From BJ22 sp031405895 (GTDB taxonomy: Bacteria; Planctomycetota; Planctomycetia; Pirellulales; Pirellulaceae): a stretch of DNA of 14,626 nt. Each line of letters begins with the position of its first letter. The stretch's first letter is position 1. The notes under the pieces are model-generated. The model saw only the letters and a list, made by a program, of their open reading frames with translations. It did no database searches and was not told where the DNA came from. Location of the stretch: NCBI GenBank assembly GCA_031405895.1, contig JANOFL010000354.1, positions 1-14,626 on the forward strand, in the 5' to 3' direction. Below are positions 6,709-14,473 of the stretch, one piece after another. The position numbers and the translations under genes were made by a program.

Positions 6709-7536
6709 CTATCCTGCGCCGCCGGCGAGCTGTCGAACCAGCCTTCCGGGGGAGCCCATCGCGTTGTAGCCGCCGTCGATATGGAGGACTTCGCCGGTGA
6801 TCCCGTTCGACATCGGGGAGAGCAGAAAAGCCCCTGTTCGGCCGACTTCCTCGTGGGTGATGTTGCGGCCAAGCGGGGCGACATGCTCATACATTTTGAG
6901 CATTTCGTTGACTCCCGCGGCACTGCCGGCAAGAGTTTTGAGCGGCCCGGCGCTGACCGCGTTGACCCGGATGCCGCGCGGGCCAAGATCGTAGGCGAGG
7001 TAGCGGGTCGAAGCCTCGAGGGCCGCCTTGCAGATCCCCATCACGTTGTAGCCGGGGACGATCTTCTCGCCGCCGAAATAGGTCATGCAGGCGATTGCCG
7101 CACCGTCGGCGAGGATGCCCCTGGCCGCGTTGGCTACCGCGATCAGGCTGTAAACGCTGATGTCCATCGCCATCAGAAAACCCTTGCGACTGGTTTCAAT
7201 CGTGTCGCGCTGGAGGTCTTCCCGGTCGGCGAAGGCAATCGAGTGGAGCAGGAAGTCGATCTTGCCAAAGTGCCGGGCCGTTTCCTCCATCACGGTCCGG
7301 ATGTTGTCGTCGCTTTGCACGTCGAGCGGCACGAGAAACTTTGCCGCTGCCTGGCCGTCGATACATTTTTCAACCCGCCGGCGATTCTTCTGTTTGTCGT
7401 CGTCGGGCCGGTCAGGCAAATGGGTAAAGCCGCATTCGCCACCGCCGCGAAAAATCTCTTCGGCAATCGCCCAGGCAATTGAGCGGTCATTCGCCACTCC
7501 CAGAATCAGTCCCTTTTTGCCCGCAAACTGTCCCAT
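6709..7536 (-). CDS. fabI: Enoyl-[acyl-carrier-protein] reductase (NADH), FabI
   Basis: FabI reduces the trans-2 double bond of enoyl-ACP, the last step of each type II fatty-acid elongation cycle, in the cytoplasm. The 275-residue protein matches the family in length and order: a nucleotide-binding start GLILGVANDRSIAWAIA (9-25), HSIAFA (98-103), and the catalytic set Tyr153, Tyr163 and Lys170 in TYFGGEKIVPGYNVMGICK, equivalent to Tyr146, Tyr156 and Lys163 of the E. coli enzyme. VNAVSAGPLKTLA follows, and the C-terminal TGEVLHIDGGYNAMG is typical. The position of E. coli Gly93 is Ala101 here (HSIAFA), a common natural variant. The start at 7536 has a strong AAGGAG (complement of 7546-7551) 9 bases upstream. 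It is transcribed divergently from the sigma-54 activator gene and is not in an operon with other fab genes here. Confidence 0.97.
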   Translation of the reverse strand: MGQFAGKKGLILGVANDRSIAWAIAEEIFRGGGECGFTHLPDRPDDDKQKNRRRVEKCIDGQAAAKFLVPLDVQSDDNIRTVMEETARHFGKIDFLLHSIAFADREDLQRDTIETSRKGFLMAMDISVYSLIAVANAARGILADGAAIACMTYFGGEKIVPGYNVMGICKAALEASTRYLAYDLGPRGIRVNAVSAGPLKTLAGSAAGVNEMLKMYEHVAPLGRNITHEEVGRTGAFLLSPMSNGITGEVLHIDGGYNAMGSPGRLVRQLAGGAG

Positions 7537-7555
7537 CGCCGATTACTCCTTGACC

Positions 7556-7623
7556 GTAGGGTGCGTGATACGCACCGAGATCCCTTTTCAGAACAGCTGT
7601 CCGGTGTGTTGCACACACCCTAC
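7556..7623. repeat. GTAGGGTG-type inverted repeat in the fabI/activator intergenic space
   Basis: GTAGGGTGCGTGATACGCAC (from 7556) is mirrored by CCGGTGTGTTGCACACACCC plus TAC (7601-7623). The two arms are imperfect inverse copies, and each is itself a small palindrome (GTGCGTGATACGCAC; GTGTGTTGCACACAC). They lie about 25 bases apart, beginning only 5 bases beyond the fabI Shine-Dalgarno, inside the 217-bp space that must hold the promoters of both divergent genes. Similar GTAGGGTGCG palindromes are a widespread class of interspersed bacterial repeats; assignment to a family is inference. Confidence 0.7.
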
Positions 7624-7753
7624 AACGGGGGTTTGCCCCGCTCGCGCCGGTTGTCGTTGCAAATCACAGTGACTACAGTTCCAGACGTTCCATCAGCCGC
7701 CGCCAGCCAGGCTGCGGATTGTACCGTCACGCTCTGTTGCGCGTCATGACCCG

Positions 7754-9676
7754 ATGACCCAAGCCTTGGCCAGTCTGATCACGCGCGAGACCATCGCGGC
7801 GCGGCTGTTGCCCGTTCTGGTGGAACTGGCGACGGCTCCCGATGCGCGAACCGCCTGGTTGCCGGCGGCGCTGGCGCGGATCGCGCGCGAGGCGGGGCTC
7901 TCTCCGCTGTTGGTAGCGCGCGGACGCAAAGGCATCTGGGAAGCCGAAGCCGCTGTCGGGACGCCTCCCAAGCCTCTGCCCGAAGACCAGCTCCTGGCGA
8001 CACTCGACGAGGAATCCTGTCTGGCGCGCGACCACTGGCTGGCCGCGCCCCTGCAATCGCCGCCCGAAGACGGCCGGGTGTTGCTCGGACGTGGCGAGAT
8101 CGCAACCAGCGAATTCCGGGCTCTCGCCGCCGCGCTGGGGCTGGTTGGACGCTGGCTGACACTGCTGCGCGGCCAGACCCGCCGGGCCGAACGGCTGCGG
8201 GCCGTGCTCGAAGTCACCGTCAACTGGAAACACACCGAACAGACGGGCGAACTGCTCCGGCAGATCGCGGAAACTTCGACCCGGCTGCTGGGTGCCGAAC
8301 GGGCCACGATTTTTCTGATCGATCCGGTTCGCAATCTGCTCGTCGGCCGTCCGGCCCTCGGCGTCGAAGGCGGCGAACTGCTCCTGCCGGTCGACAGCGG
8401 TGTGGTCGGCCAGGCCATTCGCGAACGGGTGCCCCAGCGGGTCGACCGCGGCATCGCCAGCGAGCAGGCTCTCGTCAACCGGACGATCGACCGGCAGCTC
8501 AAGTTTGAAACCCGCACGCTGCTCTGCGTGCCGATGGTCGACTCCAAAGGCAAAGTGATCGGGGCCTTCGAGCTGATCAACAAGCGCGAAGGCAACTTCA
8601 CCGACGATGACGAACAGGACCTGACCGAACTGGCCCTGCACGCTTCGGCCGCAATCGGCAGCAGCCGCCACGTCGAAACGCTCAACCAGGCCCGCCGGAC
8701 GGTCGCCGACCAGGCTGCCAGCCAGGTCCCCTGGATCGGCCAGTCGCCGGCAATGGAAAAAATCCTCAGCACGATCCAGAAAGTCGCCGACACCGACCTC
8801 GCGATCCTGATTACGGGCGAGAACGGGACCGGCAAGGAAGTCGTCGCGCAGAAGATCCATTATCTCAGCAGCCGCCGCGACCAGCCGCTGGTGGCCGTCA
8901 ACTGCGCGGCGATCACCGAGACGCTGCTCGAAAGCGAACTGTTCGGCCACGAAAAAGGGGCTTTCACCGATGCCCACCAGTCGCGGCAGGGCAAGTTCGA
9001 ACTGGCCAGCGAAGGGACGTTCTTTCTCGATGAAATCGGCGACATGAGCCTCTCGGGCCAGGCCAAGCTGCTCCGCGTGCTGGAAGAAAAAATCGTCGTT
9101 CGTGTGGGCGGGTCAACTTCGATCCCGACCGGGGCCAGGATTCTGGCGGCCACCAATCAGGACCTCGCCGGCCTGGTGCGCGAGAAAAAGTTCCGCGAGG
9201 ACCTGTTCTTCCGCCTCAATGTGCTCGGTCTTGAACTGCCGCCGCTGCGGGCGCGGGGCGATGACATCCTGCTGCTGGCGGAACATTTTCTCGCCCAGTT
9301 CGCGGTCAAGGTCCGCCGGCCGCTGCCGCAACTCACGCCCGCCGCCCGCCGCCGGCTGCTGGCCCATGACTGGCCGGGCAACGTCCGCGAGTTGCGGAAC
9401 ATGATGGAACGGATCGCTTACCTTTCAATCAGCGAACAGGTCGACGTTGAAGATCTGCCTTTCATCAACGCGCCGCGGCACGCGCGTGATGAAGCCACCG
9501 ACGACAGCCTTCCGCTCAACACAGCCACCGACCAGTTCCAGACGCGCTACATCCAGCACCACATCCGCGCCGCCAGCAACAACATGACCGTCGCCGCCGA
9601 ACGCCTCGGTCTCCATCGCAGCAATCTCTACCGCAAAATGCGCCAGCTGGGGATGGAAACGGGAAATGAATCATGA
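7754..9676 (+). CDS. Sigma-54-dependent transcriptional activator with GAF sensor domain
   Basis: The 640-residue protein is a bacterial enhancer-binding protein. Residues 1-150 are a helical N-terminal region without a recognised family. A GAF domain spans about 162-310 (LLGAERATIFLID, SGVVGQAIRERVPQRVD, LLCVPMVDSKGKVIGAFELINK). The AAA+ domain (about 327-570) has Walker A GENGTGKE (355-362), Walker B FFLDEI (423-428), the sigma-54 contact loop at 402-407, and arginine-finger region REDLFFRLNV (481-490). A Fis-type helix-turn-helix closes it (MTVAAERLGLHRSNLYRKMRQ, 611-631). The contact loop reads GAFTDA instead of the usual GAFTGA. There is no receiver domain, so the GAF domain is the likely input. 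It should drive ATP-dependent opening of sigma-54 promoters. A 3-codon frame at 7746 overlaps the start as ATGA. A 153-base piece (residues 497-547) is repeated at 14474. Confidence 0.95.
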   Translation: MTQALASLITRETIAARLLPVLVELATAPDARTAWLPAALARIAREAGLSPLLVARGRKGIWEAEAAVGTPPKPLPEDQLLATLDEESCLARDHWLAAPLQSPPEDGRVLLGRGEIATSEFRALAAALGLVGRWLTLLRGQTRRAERLRAVLEVTVNWKHTEQTGELLRQIAETSTRLLGAERATIFLIDPVRNLLVGRPALGVEGGELLLPVDSGVVGQAIRERVPQRVDRGIASEQALVNRTIDRQLKFETRTLLCVPMVDSKGKVIGAFELINKREGNFTDDDEQDLTELALHASAAIGSSRHVETLNQARRTVADQAASQVPWIGQSPAMEKILSTIQKVADTDLAILITGENGTGKEVVAQKIHYLSSRRDQPLVAVNCAAITETLLESELFGHEKGAFTDAHQSRQGKFELASEGTFFLDEIGDMSLSGQAKLLRVLEEKIVVRVGGSTSIPTGARILAATNQDLAGLVREKKFREDLFFRLNVLGLELPPLRARGDDILLLAEHFLAQFAVKVRRPLPQLTPAARRRLLAHDWPGNVRELRNMMERIAYLSISEQVDVEDLPFINAPRHARDEATDDSLPLNTATDQFQTRYIQHHIRAASNNMTVAAERLGLHRSNLYRKMRQLGMETGNES

Positions 9677-9746
9677 ACTTCCGCAGTATTGCAACTTCGT
9701 CTCAAAGTCCTGCAACGACACTTGCGCTTTGAGCCGGCGGCTTGCG

Positions 9747-12700
9747 TTACCTCTCGTTGTCGAAAAGCTCTACGCGTCCTCCCATTGCACTCCATGGTTC
9801 AAGCCCAGCGGCGAAGTTGCCGTTGGTCAACAATTCCTGGCCATCAGGCGACTTGAAAGAAATGTCGTCAAACTCGACAACCGCCTTTTTCCACATGGCA
9901 ATAATAAGATCAAACTCGCCCGCGGTCTTGATCTCGACGTCGCAAAAAAACGCGATCCAGTCGTCTCCCAAATTGAGAGAAACAGGATTGACTACGGCCA
10001 GATCAGTGTCCTGCATCGCCCAAAACCCCGGCACATGATCTCCCCAGCCGAATCCGGGAATGCGACGGAAACGGCACTGAAAACAGTACCTGCCTTTCAA
10101 AAGCCGCACTTTTGGATAAACAAGCCGCGAATATCCCTCTTGAGTTTCATTCTTGAGCACTACAAATCTACTGGACGAAACGCCTTCAGAGTCTTCAATC
10201 CTAACAGTCGAACCAAGGTCGATCGCTTCTTTTACGGCTGATGGCAGAAATCTTGCTGATCGCCTGTTTTCTCTATCGTCCAGGTCGAGCAGGGCATCAT
10301 AGGTCAGGTTAAGAGCCTGTTTGCAAAGCGCGTGACGCGACGGATTAGTTGCGGCGGTTTCGAAACTTGCCCTGATGGCCCAAGCCCTGTGAAATGTCGC
10401 GGCATACCATTGCCCATTGTTTTCGCAAGCTTCGGCCTGTTCTGAATGCCAATATAGCTTTGGTCTTGCCTTCAAGGTTCTAATCGTATTTTCAAAGGGC
10501 CGATTGCTGTATTCCCGATCGACAAGCAATACGTCGTTATCCGAAGATGTCAACAACCATCGTCCGTCGTTTGAGACGGTCTTGGCTTGGTCATCGCCAC
10601 GCCAGGGTTCGTCTTCCAAAAGCGCGCCTGTTTGGGCATTCCAAACAAGCTTCTCACCGAACGAACCAGTTGAATAAACCCGCGTTCCATCTGAGCTGAA
10701 GCTGACACCGATCACCCAAGTTGTGTGACTGTATCCTTGGAGTGTGTGAATCACTTGGCCGGTGGCTGCGTTCCAAAGCCTAATTGTGCCACCCTTGCAA
10801 CCCGAGACAATCCGCGCTCCATCTGGGCTGAAAGCGCCGCTGTAAACAGGAAGCGTATGCCCCTTGAGCGTGCGCAATGCTTGGCCGGTGGCCGCGTCCC
10901 ACACCTTTAGTGTTTGGTCCGCGCTCGCGGACACAATCCTTGAGCCGTTTGGGCTGAAGCTACAGCTATTAACTTTGGCTGCGTGGCCCTTAAGCCTTCG
11001 GAGTTCCTGACTAATAGCTGATTCCCAGAGCTTTAGCGTACCGTCCTTGCTCCCGGATACTAGCCGGTTACCAATTGGGCTGAAGTTGACGCTGAAGCTG
11101 GCCGTATTCTCTTTGATGGCGCGCAATTCCTGGCCTGTGGCAGTCTCCCAAAGCCTGAGCGTGGCGTCTTCGCTTGTCGAGACAAGCCGCGAGCCGTCTG
11201 GGCTGAAGCTTGCCTTGTAGACCATGCCGATATGTCCCCGTAGCGTGTGCAGTTCCTGGCCGGTGGCCGCGTCCCAGAGCTTGAGTGTTCGATCTTCGCT
11301 AGCCGAGACAATCTGCGCGCCATCCGACCGGAAGCTGACGCTGAGAACAAGACCTGCATGCCCTTGGAGCGTGCGCACTTCCCGGCCGGTGGCAGTGTCC
11401 CAGAGCTTGAGCGTATGGTCCGAGCTCCCCGAGACAATCTGCGCGCCGTCCGGACTGAAGCCGACGCTCGAAACCCCACCCATATGCCCCAAAAGCGTGT
11501 GCAGTTCCTGGCCGGTAGCCGCGTCCCAGATCTTGATCTCTTGGTCGCGACTTCCTGAAACCATCTGCATTCCGTCTGGGCTGAAGCTGACACAGGTAAC
11601 CGAACTGCTATGCCCTTGAAACGCGTGCAGTTCCTGACCCGAGGTCACGTCCCACAGTTTGACCGTTCCGTCCTCGCTACCCGACACAATTCTTGCACTG
11701 TCCGGGCTGAAACCGATGTCTCTTGCACCACGCCCATCTTGTCCCTGGAATGTACGCAGTTCTAGGCCGGTGGCCGCGTCCCAGAGCTTGACCATTCGGT
11801 CATAGCCTCCCGAGACAATCCACCGGCCGTCCGGGCTGAATCTTGCGCTGCTAACCGGAAACACATTCCCACGGAGCGTCCGCAACTCCTTCCCAGTCGC
11901 CGCGTCCCAGAGCTTGATCGTCTTGTCATGGCTCCCAGAGACAATCCGATTGCCGTCCGGGCTGAAGGCGACGCTGGAAACCCATTCCGTATGCCCTTGG
12001 AGTGTGCGCAGTTCCTTCCCTGTGGTCGCGTCCCAGAGCTTGAGCGTATGGTCCCCGCTCCCCGAGACAATCTGCGCGCCGTCCGGGCTAAAGCCGACGC
12101 TCGAAACCCCATCCATATGCCCCTGTAAAGTGCGCAGTTCCTTCCCAGTCGCCGCATCCCAGAGCTTGATCGTCTTGTCACCGCTCCCCGAGACAATCTG
12201 CGCACCGTCCGGGCTGAAGCCGACGCTGTAAACCCTTGACGCATGCGCTAGGAGCGTGCGCAGTTCCTTCCCTGTTGCCGCCTCCCATATCCTGAGCGTG
12301 GCGTCTTCGCTAGATGAGACAATCTTCGCGCCGTCTGGACTAAAGCTTACACTGAAGACTTGCCCGATATGCCCCTTTAGAGTACGGAGTTCCCGGCCCG
12401 TCGCTGCGTCCCAAAGCTTGATCGTCTTGTCATCGCTCCCAGAAACAATTCCAGCACCGTTTGGGCTGAAGCTGACGCTGTTTACATTACTCTGATGACC
12501 GTAGCAGGTCATATACCCGCCCTCGAATTCCCGCCGGGCCAGGTGCCACTCGAATCTCCGGTAATTCGGCGGAACCAGTTCAAGAATCTCAATGGCTTCT
12601 GGCGCTCGATTTGCCTCCCACCTTGCGATCGCCAAGAAATAGTTCGACCGAGCGAGAGTTGCATTGGTTTGCTCCAAGGCGAAATTAGCCTCTGCCGTCT

Positions 12701-14192
12701 TTTGGTCGGCAATTCCACGTGCTTCGTCCGAGTTGATTCGAGCGCGATTGGCGGCGAACGCGAACCAGGTCGTACTGATGATTCCCAAGACGAGCAGCGC
12801 AGCAATGCTGGCGAGAGAAGCGACGAGGCCCCTTCGTTTCTGCACAATCTTCCGCACTCGGTATCTGATCGTAGGTGGCCGGGCGATGACCGGCTCGCTA
12901 TTGAGGTAGCGCTGGATGTCGGCGGCGAAGCCGGAGGCGGATTCGTAGCGGCGGGTGCGGTCTTTTTCGAGGGCCTTCATCACGATCCAGTCCAGATCGC
13001 CCGCGAGGACCCGGTTCAGCCGGACGCTGTCGGTCTTGCGCTGGCCGGTGATCGTCGAGACCTGCTCGGCCGTGCTGCTGCCCAGCTTGCTGCTCGGTTT
13101 TACCGGTTCCTTGTCGCGGATGAACTCGAGGATCTTCAGCGCTGCCTGGCCTTTGATCGACGAGTCGTCCAGCGGTGTGCTGCCGGTCAGCAGCTCGTAC
13201 AGGATCACGCCCAGCGCGTAGATGTCGGTGCGGGTGTCGATGTCGATCGAGTCGAGGCTCGCCTGCTCGGGCGACATGTACTTGAGCGTCCCCAGGATCT
13301 GGCCGATCCCGGTGAAAAGGGACTGATCCGTCAACCGCTGGGTGCTCTCCATCGCCTTGGCGAGGCCAAAGTCGATCACTTTGGGGACCGCCTTGCCGTC
13401 GGCGACCGTGACGAGGATGTTGCCGGGCTTGAGGTCGCGGTGGATGATCCCTTTCTGGTGGGCGTGCTGGACGCCGTTGCAGACATCGGCAAAGAGCCGT
13501 AGACGGTCATCGATGCTCAGCCGGTTTTCATCGCACCAGGTTGTCAGCGGTTTGCCGGGGACCAGCTCCATCGCAAAGTACGGCTGGCCATCGGCGGTCG
13601 TCCCCGCATCGAGAATCCGCGCGATGTTGGGGTGGTTCATCAGCGCCAGGGCCTGCCGCTCGGCTTCAAACCGCGCGAGGATCTCCTTCGAGCCGACTCC
13701 GGCCTTGACCAGTTTGAGCGCCACCCGCCGCTTAACCGGCTCGGACTGTTCGGCGATCCAGACCTCCCCCATCCCGCCAACGCCCAGCCGCTGGAGCAGT
13801 TTGTAGGGGCCGATCGAGCGCGCGCTCCGGGAGGGGTGGTTGTCTGATGCTGGCGGCAATTCGGCCCTCCGGTCTTCCGGCGAAACCTGGGCTTCATGCT
13901 GCATCGTCACTGCCATTTCGCCCGAACCGGCGGCTGCCGCCGAACGTGCGAGGACATCTTCAGCGATGGCCGCGCATTCCGGGCCGAACTGCCGATAGTC
14001 ATCGGCCAACACAGCCTCACCGGCCGACAATCGATGCGCGATCTCCAGCGGAATCAGCGCGGCCGCGAGACGCTGTTTGAGCGGTGCTTCAACTCGATGG
14101 AGATATTCCGTCAGGGCTGGTCGGGATCCGGATCGCAGCGCAGCCTCGAATCCCCTGGTGATCCGTTCGATCAAAATGAGCTCGTCGTTCAT
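9747..14192 (-). CDS. Transmembrane Ser/Thr protein kinase with WD40 array and CBM-like C-terminus
   Basis: This 1481-residue protein has an N-terminal helical region (1-125) typical of planctomycete kinases. A complete Hanks-type kinase domain (about 128-430) carries G-loop GVGGMGEV (137-144), Lys160 in VALK, HRDLKPGN (251-258), DFG (274-276) and SPE (307-309), so it should be active. A membrane span lies at about 457-479, followed by a short coiled coil. Exactly fourteen 42-residue WD40 blades occupy 565-1152, enough for two seven-bladed propellers. Two degenerate blades follow to about 1240. The C-terminus (about 1335-1446) looks like a carbohydrate-binding jelly roll (DVEIKTAGEFDLIIAMW, VVEFDDISF). 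The kinase should face the cytoplasm and the propellers the outside, suggesting a sensor kinase. No strong Shine-Dalgarno precedes the ATG at 14192. The gene is convergent with the sigma-54 activator, 70 bp apart. Confidence 0.95.
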   Translation of the reverse strand: MNDELILIERITRGFEAALRSGSRPALTEYLHRVEAPLKQRLAAALIPLEIAHRLSAGEAVLADDYRQFGPECAAIAEDVLARSAAAAGSGEMAVTMQHEAQVSPEDRRAELPPASDNHPSRSARSIGPYKLLQRLGVGGMGEVWIAEQSEPVKRRVALKLVKAGVGSKEILARFEAERQALALMNHPNIARILDAGTTADGQPYFAMELVPGKPLTTWCDENRLSIDDRLRLFADVCNGVQHAHQKGIIHRDLKPGNILVTVADGKAVPKVIDFGLAKAMESTQRLTDQSLFTGIGQILGTLKYMSPEQASLDSIDIDTRTDIYALGVILYELLTGSTPLDDSSIKGQAALKILEFIRDKEPVKPSSKLGSSTAEQVSTITGQRKTDSVRLNRVLAGDLDWIVMKALEKDRTRRYESASGFAADIQRYLNSEPVIARPPTIRYRVRKIVQKRRGLVASLASIAALLVLGIISTTWFAFAANRARINSDEARGIADQKTAEANFALEQTNATLARSNYFLAIARWEANRAPEAIEILELVPPNYRRFEWHLARREFEGGYMTCYGHQSNVNSVSFSPNGAGIVSGSDDKTIKLWDAATGRELRTLKGHIGQVFSVSFSPDGAKIVSSSEDATLRIWEAATGKELRTLLAHASRVYSVGFSPDGAQIVSGSGDKTIKLWDAATGKELRTLQGHMDGVSSVGFSPDGAQIVSGSGDHTLKLWDATTGKELRTLQGHTEWVSSVAFSPDGNRIVSGSHDKTIKLWDAATGKELRTLRGNVFPVSSARFSPDGRWIVSGGYDRMVKLWDAATGLELRTFQGQDGRGARDIGFSPDSARIVSGSEDGTVKLWDVTSGQELHAFQGHSSSVTCVSFSPDGMQMVSGSRDQEIKIWDAATGQELHTLLGHMGGVSSVGFSPDGAQIVSGSSDHTLKLWDTATGREVRTLQGHAGLVLSVSFRSDGAQIVSASEDRTLKLWDAATGQELHTLRGHIGMVYKASFSPDGSRLVSTSEDATLRLWETATGQELRAIKENTASFSVNFSPIGNRLVSGSKDGTLKLWESAISQELRRLKGHAAKVNSCSFSPNGSRIVSASADQTLKVWDAATGQALRTLKGHTLPVYSGAFSPDGARIVSGCKGGTIRLWNAATGQVIHTLQGYSHTTWVIGVSFSSDGTRVYSTGSFGEKLVWNAQTGALLEDEPWRGDDQAKTVSNDGRWLLTSSDNDVLLVDREYSNRPFENTIRTLKARPKLYWHSEQAEACENNGQWYAATFHRAWAIRASFETAATNPSRHALCKQALNLTYDALLDLDDRENRRSARFLPSAVKEAIDLGSTVRIEDSEGVSSSRFVVLKNETQEGYSRLVYPKVRLLKGRYCFQCRFRRIPGFGWGDHVPGFWAMQDTDLAVVNPVSLNLGDDWIAFFCDVEIKTAGEFDLIIAMWKKAVVEFDDISFKSPDGQELLTNGNFAAGLEPWSAMGGRVELFDNER
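10737..12500 (-). repeat. Coding tandem repeat: fourteen 126-bp WD40 units
   Basis: The coding stretch from the first GH of blade 1 (12500) to the end of blade 14 (10737) is 1764 bases, exactly 14 x 126. Blade 7 has one extra codon and blade 12 one fewer, so the total balances. Typical units run GH-x-x-x-V-SV-x-FSPDG-x-x-IVSGS-x-D-x-T-x-KLWD-ATGxELRTL. Blades 4 and 9 match at 85 of 90 bases (12034-12123 against 11401-11490), so parts of the array have been homogenised or duplicated recently. Confidence 0.9.
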
Positions 14193-14473
14193 GGAAAGGG
14201 TTCTCGAAATCCGGTTGGATCGGGCTCTTCAGGGATGTCAGCGTGAACCCATGATGTCGTTACGGCCAGATTCTGGGAGGGTCGCGCCTCGCATCGACCA
14301 GCAGAATCTTCTGCGACCGCTCAAACAGGTGCCGGTAAGGTACTGTCCGTCGGAGGAAGGGAAATCCCTTGGGTGTCTTGCGCCGGACGCGGAGGGTTGA
14401 CACGCAGCGGCATGCGAGAACGAATCCAACCTGACCGGGGGGGGGCATCGAGAAATTCAAAGCGGTCAACAAA
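14193..14473. other. Kinase upstream region; no gene seen
   Basis: This 281-bp stretch lies between the kinase start and the activator-gene fragment. Two small perfect hairpins are visible: GCAGAA/TTCTGC at 14301-14314 and AAGGGA/TCCCTT at 14357-14370. It must contain the kinase promoter, but I could not recognise a -35/-10 or a -24/-12 element with confidence. It ends with a run of nine G residues (14437-14445) shortly before the fragment begins. Confidence 0.4.

Noticed and set aside
6800..7536. Ala at the position of E. coli FabI Gly93, which could suggest triclosan resistance
   Set aside because: Ala is a normal residue here in many FabI enzymes, so it gives no evidence of resistance.
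7746..7757. Three-codon leader frame (Met-Thr-Arg-stop) overlapping the activator start as ATGA
   Set aside because: Short frames of this size arise by chance; there is no ribosome-binding site to support translation.
7727..8977. Open minus-strand frame of 416 codons opposite the sigma-54 activator
   Set aside because: The plus strand encodes unmistakable GAF and AAA+ motifs; the antisense product has no recognisable domain.
9701..9733. CTCAAAG/CTTTGAG hairpin between the convergent activator and kinase genes
   Set aside because: Only a 7-bp stem with a 19-base loop and no clear U-tract; too weak to call a terminator.
10737..12500. Regular direct repeats that could suggest a CRISPR array
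   Set aside because: The period is 126 bp with no unique spacers, and the units translate into WD40 blades.
12495..13502. Open plus-strand frame of 335 codons opposite the kinase domain
   Set aside because: The minus strand carries all kinase catalytic motifs; the antisense frame is a shadow of GC-rich codons.
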